A DNA stretch of 64,000 bases from Aurantimonas marina (GTDB lineage: Bacteria; Pseudomonadota; Alphaproteobacteria; Rhizobiales; Rhizobiaceae), in contig NZ_JADDXW010000015.1 in the NCBI RefSeq assembly GCF_017183135.1, forward strand, positions 1 through 64,000. Direction: 5' to 3'. The first letter of the stretch is position 1. Each line of letters opens with the position of its first letter. The translations under genes and the position numbers were made by a program. The notes below the pieces were generated by a model. That model searched no databases. It was not told the origin of the DNA and worked only from the letters and a program-made list of their open reading frames with translations. This document shows positions 1-10,104 of the stretch, piece after piece.

Positions 1-980
1 CCTAGTAAGGCCATCAAATACGTTCTTTGCAGGCCGTGCCCGAAAATTTCCGGAGCACCGAGTACGCGGCCGTCCTTGAAGATTGTGCTAATCGTCGGTT
101 CGCGTAAGATCAAAGTTTCTGGATTATCCCACTGAAGCGCGACATCGACTCTAGAGGTGGTAAGGGATTTAAAAAGCTTGTCAATATCGCCCCCGACATC
201 TTTCAGGGCATCACCAGAATCCTCAATAGCTTTCTTTAGTTCTATGCCTGCATTATCTTGAATTTCTTTGATTTTTTCGGAAAAATTGTGTTTAGATCTG
301 ATTGCTAAAAGTATCAGCTTGGAAAAAGCGGAGTTTCGTAATTCAGAGGCCTCTGCGGAAACGTCTTTCACTGCTGGAACGTAAATCCAGTCAAGATGTC
401 GTCGGATTTTATGTATTGGACCCGCCGCACCGTAAGCGTTTTCTTCGCTAGGAATTGCCACGTGTTCGGAATCCCTTTTCCCCTCAAAATCTCTCAGAGC
501 AGCCTCGGCGTCACCCATGTTCTTCCAAGGTGGAAGGTGCGCGCCTTCTCCGCGAAGCCGCTCATAAATGGATTTCTTAGCAGTGGCATTGGGAGCCGCA
601 AAGAAAGGAGCAAGTTGGGGCAAGCCGTATCGGACGCCTCGGCACTTGGTCGAGACACCGCCCGAGGCGGATCTCGACGCTACCAAATCAAATACGACGC
701 GGCCGTTTCTAACGTAATGTGAGAGATCTGCGCATGCTTGTTCTGTGAGATCAGAGAATTCATATCGTATATGCAGATCAGCTTCACCTGCGTCGACATG
801 AAAGTCAGCGCTCGCTAGCGTTGATCCGCGCACTGACTCGTCATAGAGCGCGGAAATCGCCGTAAGAATGGTCGACTTTCCGCAATTGTTCGGACCGACA
901 AATGAGACGTAATCAGCCAGTTCGATTTCTTCTCTTCTAAAACAGCGGAAATTGGTAAATTGCAATTTATCAAGCTTCAT
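1..980 (-). CDS. OLD/RecF-like AAA ATPase, partial (3' end cut by window edge)
   Basis: I translated this from the sequence; the frame stays open from the ATG at 980 to base 1 (about 326 codons) and runs off the window. The N-terminus reads MKLDKLQFTNFRCFRREEI, the usual opening of OLD, RecF and SMC-like ATPases, followed near residue 30 by a P-loop, FVGPNNCGKSTIL. Near the window edge GHGLQRTYLMALL looks like the ABC-signature segment of OLD-family proteins. Such proteins are DNA-acting ATPases, often fused to a C-terminal Toprim nuclease (OLD, GajA). That part would lie outside the window, so nuclease activity is unproven. The start overlaps the upstream KTSC gene by 4 bases (ATGA), so the two are probably translationally coupled. 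Base composition is clearly more AT-rich than the rest of the window, which suggests horizontal acquisition. The family call is fairly firm; a role in defence is inference. Confidence 0.8.
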   Translation of the reverse strand, partial: MKLDKLQFTNFRCFRREEIELADYVSFVGPNNCGKSTILTAISALYDESVRGSTLASADFHVDAGEADLHIRYEFSDLTEQACADLSHYVRNGRVVFDLVASRSASGGVSTKCRGVRYGLPQLAPFFAAPNATAKKSIYERLRGEGAHLPPWKNMGDAEAALRDFEGKRDSEHVAIPSEENAYGAAGPIHKIRRHLDWIYVPAVKDVSAEASELRNSAFSKLILLAIRSKHNFSEKIKEIQDNAGIELKKAIEDSGDALKDVGGDIDKLFKSLTTSRVDVALQWDNPETLILREPTISTIFKDGRVLGAPEIFGHGLQRTYLMALL

Positions 981-1177
981 GGTTGATCCGTAAAAATGTC
1001 CCTTATGTGTTCGTTATAGAATTGCCCTTTCGAACTCGATCTTAAAAGACCTTCGTATACATCTCGAGGTACGCCATAATACGTATATAAGCGTCCGGAC
1101 GTGAAGACGATATCGAGTTCTTCGGAATGATCACGATATTCGACGTACGTCATCGCACTTGAGGAGACTGCAGGCAT
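977..1177 (-). CDS. KTSC domain-containing small protein
   Basis: The product is 66 aa. It matches the KTSC fold (named after the C-terminal domain of a lysyl-tRNA synthetase): an SSA start, then a hydrophobic strand pattern (LDIVFTSGRLYTYYGVP), and the hallmark segment VYEGLLRSSSKGQFYNEHIR with the conserved SKG.(F/Y)N..IR. The whole protein is this one domain. A clear Shine-Dalgarno (GGAGG) lies about 9 bases before the ATG. The stop codon overlaps the start of the OLD-like ATPase gene (ATGA), so this is the first gene of a two-gene unit. The function of KTSC domains is not established; they are proposed to bind RNA or protein. The tight coupling suggests it acts with the ATPase. Confidence 0.8.
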   Translation of the reverse strand: MPAVSSSAMTYVEYRDHSEELDIVFTSGRLYTYYGVPRDVYEGLLRSSSKGQFYNEHIRDIFTDQP

Positions 1178-1297
1178 CCCTTGATCCTCCAGATGAATAC
1201 ACTGCTAGGGTGCACGATTCATTCCGTTTCGCCAAGGTTCAAAAAGGCATAGATCGAAAGCTGATCCTTTTCGATCAAATCGAACCATGCCGCCCCC

Positions 1298-1535
1298 TCA
1301 GCCCTCCGGCGCCATTCCCTCGGCCGGGTAGAGCTTGTCGAGCAGCGGCAAATGGGCGTCGCCGCGCTTGACGAGAAACTCCTTGAAGACGATGTCGGCC
1401 GGGGCGGCCATGCGCTCCTGGCGGCTGACCGCCTGCCATTGCCTCATGATCGGCAGGTCGGCGGCGTCGAGGATCACCAGTCGCGCCATCTCCACCTCGA
1501 AGGCGATGGTGTGGGCCGAGATGAAGGTGATGGCC
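1298..1535 (-). pseudogene. Truncated duplicate of the cbbR 3' end
   Basis: Read on the minus strand, this encodes about 78 residues nearly colinear with the C-terminus of the intact CbbR at 2583-3533. It runs from FISAHTIAFEVEM through RQERMAAPADIVFKEFL to the shared end KLYPAEG. DNA similarity is also evident, ends abruptly near 1535, and covers only the last quarter of the gene. No DNA-binding domain or start is attached, so this is a relic rather than a second regulator. It lies about 1.3 kb beyond the intact gene in the same orientation, as expected from a partial duplication, or from recombination between two cbb loci. Confidence 0.75.
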
Positions 1536-1884
1536 TGCGCCTCATCCCAACGCGCAAATCCGGTTGAACGCGGCTCATGCCACGCTCGCCGTGGCACCGG
1601 CGCTGGCGCGCGAGGCGCTGGAAACAATCTCGGCGCGGTAGTCAGGACCGCAGGCAATGGATGCGGGAATGGCGATTCACATGCTCGACGACGGGCGGTT
1701 CGTGCCGAAGTGAGGGTCCAGCGCTCAAGAGGTACCTGACAGACGGCGCAGCCGAAGGCTGCGACCGTGACCCTCGCACCGATCCCGCCGAGCCTTCCGC
1801 CGCCCGCTGCGGGCGTCCGCCATCGCGGAACGGGAACCCGGCTCGTGCGTTCCGAGACGCAGACACGCAAAAGAACCAAGGAGC
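1536..1884. other. Gap without a convincing intact gene
   Basis: This 350-base stretch lies between the cbbR relic and the DUF2383 gene. I see no intact gene. A plus-strand reading near 1656-1714 ends in MLDDGRFVPK before a TGA and could be the 3' tail of another broken gene, but I cannot name it. The last part should carry the promoter of the downstream gene; no clear -35/-10 pair stands out. Confidence 0.4.
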
Positions 1885-1890
1885 ATGATC

Positions 1891-2328
1891 GTGGACAATG
1901 GACTTTCGATTCTCGGGACACTCACCGACACCGCCGCAGACAGCGCGTTGGGGTACGAGACCGCCGCCGAGAAGGCCAGGAACCCGGGCCTGAAACAGAC
2001 CCTTCGCGAGCAGGCGACCAAACGCCGCGAGACCGTGCGCATGCTGAACGACGAAATCGTTCGTCTCGGTGGCGACAGACGCGAAAAGGGCAGCACCCTG
2101 GGTGCCGCGCACCGTGCCTTCACCAGCCTGGCGGACGCGTTCCAGGACAGCGACAAGGCGGCGGCAGAGCGGGTGGAAGAGGGCGAGGACTACATCGCCA
2201 AGAAGTTCCAGGAGGCGCTGGAACGCTCGGACCTGGCCCCCGAGACCCGGAGCGTGGTCGAACGCGCGCATGCCGAGATCAGCGCCGGCGAGCGGCTGGC
2301 CGATCGGCTGGAAAAGCAGTTCGACTGA
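1891..2328 (+). CDS. PA2169-type four-helix-bundle protein (DUF2383)
   Basis: The product is about 145 aa, almost entirely helical and charged, with the ferritin-like DUF2383 pattern: a helix with SALGYETAAEKA, then LRE.A..R...V..LN.EI..LGG, a linker (GS.LGAAHRAF), and a helix with GED.I...F..AL. The function of the family is unknown, though it is ferritin-like and often stress-associated. An ATG lies at 1885, but the AAGGAG sits immediately before it, which is too close. The GTG at 1891 is at proper spacing (7 bases), so I prefer it. A strong stem-loop follows the stop. It is a single gene between the cbbR relic and convergent cbbR. Confidence 0.75.
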   Translation: MDNGLSILGTLTDTAADSALGYETAAEKARNPGLKQTLREQATKRRETVRMLNDEIVRLGGDRREKGSTLGAAHRAFTSLADAFQDSDKAAAERVEEGEDYIAKKFQEALERSDLAPETRSVVERAHAEISAGERLADRLEKQFD

Positions 2329-2353
2329 CACGAAGGTCCCGGTGGAGACGAGG

Positions 2354-2380
2354 CTGGCGAGGGCGCATCGCCCTCGCCAG
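2354..2380 (+). terminator. Stem-loop after the DUF2383 gene
   Basis: This is a perfect 12-bp inverted repeat (CTGGCGAGGGCG ... CGCCCTCGCCAG) with a 3-base loop, 25 bases after the stop codon. There is no T-run behind it. It sits between convergent genes and could stop or protect transcripts from either side. Confidence 0.55.
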
Positions 2381-2582
2381 CCCGCGGGAGCGGCTTCCCG
2401 AAAAGCGAAGTCGGGCGCGTCGCTGACGCTCCCGCTTCCTCCCAGCGCAATTCAGGTCGGTCTTGCGCAAGCGGGCGGCAAGCCTGCCGCGCGCGACCGG
2501 ACCGGAGCGGGGATGCCGCTGCCAGATATGCCATTACCGAATACGCGTCCGGTCGCTGCTCCCATGTGACGAAGCGGCCTCC

Positions 2583-3533
2583 TCAGCCCTCGGCCACCAG
2601 CCCCTCGGCCGGGTAGAGCTTGCCGAGCAGTGGCAGATGGGCGGCGCCGCGCTTGATGAGAAACTCCTTGAAAGCGATCTCGGCCGGGGCGGCCATGCGC
2701 TCCTTGCGGCAGACCGCGAACCACTGCCGGCGAATCGGCAGATGCGCCACGTCGAGGACGACCAGCCGCCCCATCTCCACCTCGAAGGCAATCGTGTGGG
2801 CCGATATGAAGGCGATGCCGAGCCCGGCCATCACCGCCTGCTTGATGGTCTCGTTGGAGCCCATCTCGACGCTGACCTCGTCCAGCTCGCCGGGATGGCC
2901 GGCGAAGAATCCCTCCAGCGAGGCGCGGGTGCCAGAGCCGGGCTCGCGAATGATGATGGTTTCCTTCAAGAGCCGCGCCCGGTCGATGTCGCGGGCCCTG
3001 GCGAGGGGATGCCCGGGGGCCGCGATCATCACCAGCGGATGGTCGCCGAACACCATCGCGTCGACCGGAAACTCGATCGGCGGCCGCCCCATCAGCGCGA
3101 TGTCGAGCTGATAGGATTTCAGATCCCGGATGATCTCCAACCGGTTGCCGACGATCAGCTTGATCTCGATGTCGGGGTATTCGCGCCGGAACGCGGCGAT
3201 CAGCCGGGGCGCGAAATATTTCGCCGTCGACAGGACGCCGAGCCGGATCGTGCCCGAGCGCACGCCCTTGATCGCCAGGATCTCGTCGGAGAGCGCCCGG
3301 AGCGTCGTTTCGATGGCATTGGCGGCGTCCAGCACCGCCGCACCCGCAACGGTCAGGCGCATGCCCTCGCGGGTGCGGTCGAACAATGCCAGTCCGCAAT
3401 CGTCTTCCAGCTGCTTTAGCTGTAATGTCACCGCCGGCGCGGTGAGGCCGAGCTGCCGGGAGGCGGCGGCGATCGTCCCGTGCTGGTCGATCGCCTGGAT
3501 CGATCGCAGCTGTCGCAATGTGAGGTTACGCAT
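2583..3533 (-). CDS. cbbR: LysR-type regulator of the CBB operon, CbbR
   Basis: The product is 316 aa, full length for a LysR-type regulator. Residues 1-60 form the winged helix-turn-helix (LTLRQLRSIQAIDQHGT, AASRQLGLTAPAVTLQLKQL). The rest is the two-lobed periplasmic-binding-like effector domain, with the CbbR-typical ends SVEMGSNETIKQAVMAGLGI and ISAHTIAFEVE. CbbR activates cbb operons in response to metabolites such as RuBP, NADPH or phosphoenolpyruvate in studied species. It is divergent from cbbF with about 130 bases between them, the standard arrangement. A partial copy of its 3' end lies at 1298-1535. Confidence 0.95.
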   Translation of the reverse strand: MRNLTLRQLRSIQAIDQHGTIAAASRQLGLTAPAVTLQLKQLEDDCGLALFDRTREGMRLTVAGAAVLDAANAIETTLRALSDEILAIKGVRSGTIRLGVLSTAKYFAPRLIAAFRREYPDIEIKLIVGNRLEIIRDLKSYQLDIALMGRPPIEFPVDAMVFGDHPLVMIAAPGHPLARARDIDRARLLKETIIIREPGSGTRASLEGFFAGHPGELDEVSVEMGSNETIKQAVMAGLGIAFISAHTIAFEVEMGRLVVLDVAHLPIRRQWFAVCRKERMAAPAEIAFKEFLIKRGAAHLPLLGKLYPAEGLVAEG

Positions 3534-3535
3534 AA

Positions 3536-3600
3536 CCGATCCATAATTTAATTTATCGATCGGGTAAAGATAATGAATTTTACTTAGCTACGAGCGCCAT
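3536..3600. promoter_or_regulatory. cbbR-cbbF divergent control region with likely CbbR sites
   Basis: The 130-base gap between cbbR and cbbF contains an AT-rich core that stands out from its GC-rich surroundings. It includes the near-palindrome ATAATTTAATTTAT and further TTTA/TAAA half-sites, consistent with the T-N11-A type sites bound by LysR regulators. The exact operators and start sites cannot be placed by eye. The position between cbbR and its target operon makes the assignment likely. Confidence 0.55.
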
Positions 3601-3664
3601 CCAACATCCTTCCAACGACGGGTGAACGGCGACGCGGAGCTTCGACGCCACCCAGGAGGAAACC

Positions 3665-4705
3665 ATGCCCTCGTCTCTCGACGCCTATCTTCAGTCCGCC
3701 GCGGGCTCCGACCCGACCCGCGAAACGGTCGCCGAAACGGTCCGTCAGCTCTGCTCGGCCGCGATCAAGCTGCGCGACACGATCATCGCCGGCGGCGGCG
3801 ACAATCTCGGCTCGTCGCGCGAGGCGACCAACGCCGGCGGCGATGTGCAGAAGGAACTCGACGTCGTCGCCGACCGGCTGTTCATGGACGCGGCGAAGGC
3901 GTCGGCCATCGCCTTCTACGGTTCGGAGGAACAGGACGAGCCGGTGACGCTCGACCCGGCCGGGACGCTCGCTCTGGCGATCGATCCGCTGGACGGCTCG
4001 TCCAACATCGACACCAATGTGTCGGTCGGCACGATCTTCTCGATCCTGCCGGTGACTGAGGAACACAGGGCGGACCCGGGCTCGGTGTTCCGGCAGCCGG
4101 GCTCGCGCCAACTGGGCGCCGGCTTCTTCATCTACGGGCCGCAACTCTTGCTGGTGCTGTCGCTCGGTAACGGCACGGCGGTCTTCATCTTCTCGCCCGG
4201 CGCCAGCGGCTTCGTCGAGCTGAAGGGGGCGGTGGAGATTCCGGACCGGACCAGCGAGTTCGCCATCAACGCGTCGAACTATCGGCACTGGGACCCGCAG
4301 ATCCGCAACTATATCGACGATTGCCTCGCCGGCGCGGAGGGGCCGCGCGAGCGCGAGTTCAACATGCGCTGGATCGCCTCGATGGTCGCCGACGGCTACC
4401 GCATCCTGGTGCGCGGCGGCATCTTTCTGTATCCGGGCGACGCGCGGAAGGGCTATGCCAAGGGCCGGCTGCGGCTGGTCTACGAGGCCAATCCGGTCGC
4501 CTTCTGCGTCGAGAACGCCGGGGGGAAGGCGACCGACGGCATCAACCGCATTCTGGACATCGTGCCGGAGGGGCTGCATGCGCGCACGCCGCTGGTGTTC
4601 GGCTCGCGGCGCGAGGTCGAACGGGTCGGCCGCTACATCGCCGATCCGGCGGCGCTGAGCGAGCGCTCGCCACTGTTCGGCAAGCGCAGCCTGTTCAGAG
4701 CCTGA
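3665..4705 (+). CDS. cbbF: Class I fructose-1,6-bisphosphatase
   Basis: The enzyme hydrolyses fructose-1,6-bisphosphate (and often sedoheptulose-1,7-bisphosphate) in the regenerative part of the Calvin cycle. The product is 346 aa, normal for the class I family. The metal-binding motif DPLDGSSN lies at residues 107-114 and YGSEEQDEP supplies the preceding acidic site. The C-terminal half has the substrate-site segments NMRWIASMVADGYRIL and GGIFLYPGD. The start is preceded by AGGAGG at good spacing. It is the first gene of the cbb operon, divergent from cbbR, and is followed by a perfect stem-loop before cbbP. Confidence 0.96.
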   Translation: MPSSLDAYLQSAAGSDPTRETVAETVRQLCSAAIKLRDTIIAGGGDNLGSSREATNAGGDVQKELDVVADRLFMDAAKASAIAFYGSEEQDEPVTLDPAGTLALAIDPLDGSSNIDTNVSVGTIFSILPVTEEHRADPGSVFRQPGSRQLGAGFFIYGPQLLLVLSLGNGTAVFIFSPGASGFVELKGAVEIPDRTSEFAINASNYRHWDPQIRNYIDDCLAGAEGPREREFNMRWIASMVADGYRILVRGGIFLYPGDARKGYAKGRLRLVYEANPVAFCVENAGGKATDGINRILDIVPEGLHARTPLVFGSRREVERVGRYIADPAALSERSPLFGKRSLFRA

Positions 4706-4714
4706 GGGAAGAAA

Positions 4715-4742
4715 GGACCCGAAGCGGGAGTGCTTCGGGTCC
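4715..4742 (+). repeat. Intercistronic stem-loop cbbF-cbbP
   Basis: This is a perfect 11-bp inverted repeat (GGACCCGAAGC ... GCTTCGGGTCC) with a 6-base loop, lying between the cbbF stop and the cbbP ribosome-binding site. No T-run follows, so mRNA processing or 3'-end protection is more likely than full termination. Confidence 0.75.
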
Positions 4743-4760
4743 GGGAGGAGACACTAAAAC

Positions 4761-5636
4761 ATGTCGGCCAAGCATCCGATCATCGCCATTACCGGCTCGT
4801 CCGGCGCCGGGACGACGTCGGTGAAGAACATCTTCGACCAGATCTTCCGCCGCGAGGAGGTCAAGGCGGTGTTCATCGAGGGCGACGCGTTCCATCGCTA
4901 CGACCGGCAGGCGATGAAGGACAAGATGGCCGAGGAGGAGCGCAACGGTAACCGCAACTTCTCGCATTTCAGCCCCGAGGCGAACATCCTCGACAAGCTG
5001 CAGGAGGTGTTTTCCGACTATGGCCGCAAGGGCGGTGGCGAGACCCGACACTACATTCACGACGATGCCGAGGCGAAGCTCTATGGCGCGGCGCCCGGCA
5101 CGTTCTCGGACTGGGCGGGACTGGAAGAGGGCAGCGACCTTCTATTTTACGAGGGCCTGCATGGCTGCGTGAAGACCGACACGGTCGATCTTGCCGTGCT
5201 CGCCGATCTTAAGATCGGCGTGGTGCCGGTGATCAATCTCGAATGGATCCAGAAGATCCACCGCGACAAGGCCTCGCGCGGCTATTCCACCGAGGCGGTG
5301 ATGGACGTGATCCTGCGCCGCATGCCGGACTATGTGAAATACATCTGCCCGCAATTCGCCCGCACCAACATCAACTTCCAGCGCGTGCCGATCGTCGACA
5401 CGTCCGACCCGTTCATCGCGCGCTGGATCCCGACAGCGGACGAATCAATGATTGTCATCCGCTTCGCCAACCCGCGCGGCATCGACTTTCCGTATCTCCT
5501 GTCGATGATCCCCGGCAGCTTCATGTCGCGCGCCAATTCCATCGTCGCCCCGGGCAACAAGCTCGACATCGCCATGCAACTCATCCTGACGCCGCTGATC
5601 ATGCAACTGATGGAAAAGAAACGCCGCGCGTCCTGA
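4761..5636 (+). CDS. cbbP: Phosphoribulokinase
   Basis: The enzyme phosphorylates ribulose-5-phosphate with ATP to give ribulose-1,5-bisphosphate, the CO2 acceptor. The product is 291 aa, the length of the bacterial octameric class I enzymes. The P-loop GSSGAGTTS lies at residues 12-20. It is followed by the acidic [11 protein letters not shown] segment, the HFSPEAN substrate loop, and YEGLHG with the catalytic-site acid. GGGAGGAG lies upstream of the ATG. It is the second gene of the operon, with stem-loops on both sides. Because cbbA follows directly, the transketolase gene often found here is missing. Confidence 0.96.
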   Translation: MSAKHPIIAITGSSGAGTTSVKNIFDQIFRREEVKAVFIEGDAFHRYDRQAMKDKMAEEERNGNRNFSHFSPEANILDKLQEVFSDYGRKGGGETRHYIHDDAEAKLYGAAPGTFSDWAGLEEGSDLLFYEGLHGCVKTDTVDLAVLADLKIGVVPVINLEWIQKIHRDKASRGYSTEAVMDVILRRMPDYVKYICPQFARTNINFQRVPIVDTSDPFIARWIPTADESMIVIRFANPRGIDFPYLLSMIPGSFMSRANSIVAPGNKLDIAMQLILTPLIMQLMEKKRRAS

Positions 5637-5639
5637 GCG

Positions 5640-5667
5640 CTGGTCGACGGGCTCGCCCGTCGACCAG
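5640..5667 (+). repeat. Intercistronic stem-loop cbbP-cbbA
   Basis: This is a perfect 12-bp inverted repeat (CTGGTCGACGGG ... CCCGTCGACCAG) with the tetraloop CTCG, starting just after the cbbP stop. There is no T-run. Its sequence is unrelated to the other cbb hairpins, so the structure rather than the sequence is what recurs. Confidence 0.75.
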
Positions 5668-5703
5668 GACCGACGCGGCCCGTATCAAGGAGACCAGACC
5701 CTT

Positions 5704-6786
5704 ATGGCCAAGATCACCCTCCGCCAGCTTCTCGATCACGCCGCCGAGAACGACTACGGCGTTCCCGCCTTCAATATCAACAACATGGAGCAGGGACTGG
5801 CGATCATGGAGGCGGCCGCCAAGAGCGACGCCCCGGTGATCATGCAGGCCTCACGCGGGGCGCGCTCCTACGCCAAGGACATCATGCTGTCGAAGATGAT
5901 GGACGCGCTGGTCGAGATGTTTCCGCAGATCCCGGTCTGCATCCACCAGGACCACGGCAACAACGAGCAGACCTGTCTGTCGGCGATTCGCCACGGCTTT
6001 ACCTCGGTGATGATGGACGGTTCGCTGGAAGCCGACATGACCACGCCCGCCTCCTACGACTACAATGTCGACATCACCGAGCGGGTAACCCGGATGGCCC
6101 ATTGGGTCGGCGCCTCGGTCGAGGGCGAACTCGGCGTGCTTGGCTCGCTGGAGACCGGCGAAGGCGAGAAGGAGGATGGCGTCGGCTTCGAGGGCAAGCT
6201 GGAAACCGACCAGCTTCTGACCGACCCGGAGCAGGCCGTCGACTTCGTCCGCCGGACCAAGGTGGATGCGCTCGCCATCGCCATGGGTACCTCGCACGGC
6301 GCGTATAAGTTCACCCGCAAGCCCGACGGCGAGATCCTCGCCATGCACATCATTGAGGCGATCCACCAGAAGCTGCCGAACACGCATCTGGTCATGCACG
6401 GCTCCTCCTCGGTGCCGGAGGACCTGCAGGCGATCATCAACAAATATGGCGGCAAGATGCGCGAGACCTACGGCGTACCGGTCGAGGAGATCGTCCGCGG
6501 CATCAGGCACGGCGTCCGCAAGGTCAATATCGACACCGACTGCCGCATGGCGATGACCGGCCAGTTCCGCCGGGTGGCGATTGAAAAGCCGGAGGAGTTC
6601 GATCCGCGCAAGTTCCTGGTGCCGGCGATGGACGCGCTGAAGACGCTCTGCCTCGACCGGTACGAGCGCTTCGGCTGTGCCGGTCAGGCGGGCAAGATCC
6701 GGCCGCTGTCGCTCGACGCCATGGCGGCGCGCTACGCCAAGGGCGAACTCGAACCGCGCATCGCAGTGCGCCAGGCCGCCGAGTAG
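5704..6786 (+). CDS. cbbA: Class II fructose-bisphosphate aldolase, Calvin-cycle subtype
   Basis: The enzyme condenses dihydroxyacetone phosphate with glyceraldehyde-3-phosphate (or erythrose-4-phosphate). The product is 360 aa. Class II zinc site residues are visible in CIHQDHGNN (H81, D83, H84), and [15 protein letters not shown] carries a further ligand. The [12 protein letters not shown] segment binds substrate phosphate. The C-terminal [14 protein letters not shown] is characteristic of the Calvin-cycle subgroup. It follows cbbP with a clear AAGGAG before its ATG and leads into cbbL. Confidence 0.95.
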   Translation: MAKITLRQLLDHAAENDYGVPAFNINNMEQGLAIMEAAAKSDAPVIMQASRGARSYAKDIMLSKMMDALVEMFPQIPVCIHQDHGNNEQTCLSAIRHGFTSVMMDGSLEADMTTPASYDYNVDITERVTRMAHWVGASVEGELGVLGSLETGEGEKEDGVGFEGKLETDQLLTDPEQAVDFVRRTKVDALAIAMGTSHGAYKFTRKPDGEILAMHIIEAIHQKLPNTHLVMHGSSSVPEDLQAIINKYGGKMRETYGVPVEEIVRGIRHGVRKVNIDTDCRMAMTGQFRRVAIEKPEEFDPRKFLVPAMDALKTLCLDRYERFGCAGQAGKIRPLSLDAMAARYAKGELEPRIAVRQAAE

Positions 6787-6811
6787 GGCGGGCCGTCACC
6801 TGGCCGGTTGA

Positions 6812-8410
<1,599 letters not shown>

Positions 8411-8418
8411 GCCGCCCA

Positions 8419-8452
8419 GGGCGGAGCGCGCCTCCTCTTCCGCGCTCCGCCC
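8419..8452 (+). repeat. Intercistronic stem-loop cbbL-cbbS
   Basis: This is a perfect 12-bp GC-rich inverted repeat (GGGCGGAGCGCG ... CGCGCTCCGCCC) with a 10-base loop, starting 9 bases after the cbbL stop. No T-run follows. It is well placed to stabilise the cbbL 3' end or to set the cbbL:cbbS ratio. Confidence 0.75.
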
Positions 8453-8522
8453 GTCATCATTCCCTCACAGCGGCCGCCCCGGCGCGCAGCGCCGCTCGCC
8501 GCCAGACTAAGGAACTCGATCC

Positions 8523-8945
8523 ATGCGCATCACCCAGGGAGCCTTTTCGTTCCTGCCCGATCTCACCGACGAGCAGATCACCAGCCAGGTGCAATACTGT
8601 CTCGACAATGGTTGGGCGGTGAATCTGGAATATACCGACGACCCGCATCCGCGAAACACCTATTGGGACATGTGGGGCCATCCGATGTTCGACATCGCGG
8701 ACGCGGCCGGTGTCATGATGGAGCTGACGGCGTGCCGCAAGGCCCATGGCGACCGCTACATCCGCATGTCGGCTTTCGATTCCAGCCATGGCTGGGAATC
8801 GGTGAAGCTCAGCTTCATCGTCAACCGGCCGAAGGAAGAGCCCGGCTTCCGCCTGCGCCGGCAGGAGATGGAAGGCCGCAACATCCGCTACACCACCGAG
8901 ACCTACGCCACCGACAAGCCGGAAGGCGAACGGTACGCGGTGTAA
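8523..8945 (+). CDS. cbbS: RuBisCO small subunit, form IC
   Basis: The small subunit forms the L8S8 hexadecamer with CbbL. The product is 140 aa, the longer red-type form with a C-terminal extension that makes a beta-hairpin in the central pore. Typical segments are [15 protein letters not shown] at the start, [11 protein letters not shown]-like [16 protein letters not shown], and the C-terminal [27 protein letters not shown] precedes the ATG. It lies between the cbbL-cbbS and cbbS-cbbX hairpins. Confidence 0.97.
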   Translation: MRITQGAFSFLPDLTDEQITSQVQYCLDNGWAVNLEYTDDPHPRNTYWDMWGHPMFDIADAAGVMMELTACRKAHGDRYIRMSAFDSSHGWESVKLSFIVNRPKEEPGFRLRRQEMEGRNIRYTTETYATDKPEGERYAV

Positions 8946-8958
8946 TCACCCCAGCCAC

Positions 8959-8990
8959 CGTCATCCTCGGGACGGAGCCCGAGGATGACG
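8959..8990 (+). repeat. REP-like palindrome between cbbS and cbbX
   Basis: This is a perfect 13-bp inverted repeat (CGTCATCCTCGGG ... CCCGAGGATGACG) with a 6-base loop. This exact stem sequence is familiar from a dispersed intergenic palindrome abundant in many alphaproteobacterial genomes, so this may be a captured repeat element rather than an operon-specific structure. A genome-wide count would decide. Confidence 0.7.
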
Positions 8991-9081
8991 AAGCGTCGGG
9001 GTCAGCGGCCTTTCTGTAAGGATAGCGCGGCCGCAGCCGCTGCGCTCAAGGCGCAAACCCAAGCAAACGGGAGGTCACCCA

Positions 9082-10104
9082 ATGAGCTACCTCGACGAAT
9101 TGAACAAAGGCGGAAAGTCCGACCGCGAAACCGCGCCCTCGACGACGACGGCGGAGCCGCAAGCAGCCGCGATTGGTGACAACGCTGACGAAACCGCCCC
9201 CATAACCGTCGACCTCAGGCGCGAATACGAGGATGCCGGCGTCAGGGAGGTGCTGGACGAACTCGATCGCGATCTCATCGGCCTCGCTCCGGTGAAGAAG
9301 CGGATTCGCGAGACCGCGGCGCTGCTTCTGGTCGAGCGGGCCCGCCGCCGGCTTGGCCTCGCCCACGAGACGCCGACGCTGCACATGAGCTTCACCGGCA
9401 ATCCCGGCACCGGCAAGACGACGGTGGCGATGAAGATGGCGAACCTCCTCCATCGCCTCGGCTACATCCGCAAGGGCCATCTCGTCTCGGTCACCCGGGA
9501 CGACCTCGTCGGCCAATATATCGGCCACACCGCGCCGAAGACCAAGGACATCCTCAAGAAGGCGATGGGCGGCGTCCTCTTCATCGACGAGGCCTATTAT
9601 CTCTACCGTCCGGAGAACGAGCGCGACTACGGGCAGGAGGCGATCGAGATCCTGTTGCAGGTGATGGAGAACCAGCGCGACGACCTCGTCGTCATCCTCG
9701 CCGGCTATGCCGACCGGATGGACAAATTCTTCGAGTCGAACCCGGGATTTCGCTCGCGCATCGCCCACCACATCGACTTTCCCGACTATTCGAACGACGA
9801 GCTTTTGCGCATTTCGGTCGGCATGCTGGAGCGGCAGAACTATCACCTCGCCGACGAAGCGAAGGCGGTGCTGGCGCGTTATATCGAGCGGCGCCGGGCC
9901 CAGCCGCATTTCGCCAATGCCCGCTCGATCCGCAACGCGCTCGATCGGGCGCGGCTCAGACAGGCCAACCGGCTGTTCGAAACCGCCGAAAGTCCCTTGA
10001 ATGCCGAGAAGCTTTCGCGCATCGAGGCGGAAGACATTTCCGCCAGCCGGGTCTTCAACGAACCGCCCGGCCGGGACGACGCCAGCACGCAGGAGACCCC
10101 ATGA
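9082..10104 (+). CDS. cbbX: Red-type RuBisCO activase CbbX
   Basis: CbbX is an AAA+ ATPase that remodels inhibited red-type RuBisCO by pulling on the CbbL C-terminus. The product is 340 aa, with an N-terminal low-complexity extension of about 45 residues. It has Walker [10 protein letters not shown] (residues 106-114), Walker [13 protein letters not shown], and the sensor region [24 protein letters not shown] with the arginine finger. GGGAGG precedes the ATG. The stop overlaps the cbbE start by 4 bases (ATGA). Confidence 0.96.
   Translation: MSYLDELNKGGKSDRETAPSTTTAEPQAAAIGDNADETAPITVDLRREYEDAGVREVLDELDRDLIGLAPVKKRIRETAALLLVERARRRLGLAHETPTLHMSFTGNPGTGKTTVAMKMANLLHRLGYIRKGHLVSVTRDDLVGQYIGHTAPKTKDILKKAMGGVLFIDEAYYLYRPENERDYGQEAIEILLQVMENQRDDLVVILAGYADRMDKFFESNPGFRSRIAHHIDFPDYSNDELLRISVGMLERQNYHLADEAKAVLARYIERRRAQPHFANARSIRNALDRARLRQANRLFETAESPLNAEKLSRIEAEDISASRVFNEPPGRDDASTQETP

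Noticed and set aside
396-722. A 108-codon plus-strand ORF at the left edge
   Set aside because: It lies opposite the OLD-like ATPase, which has a continuous frame and clear ATPase motifs.
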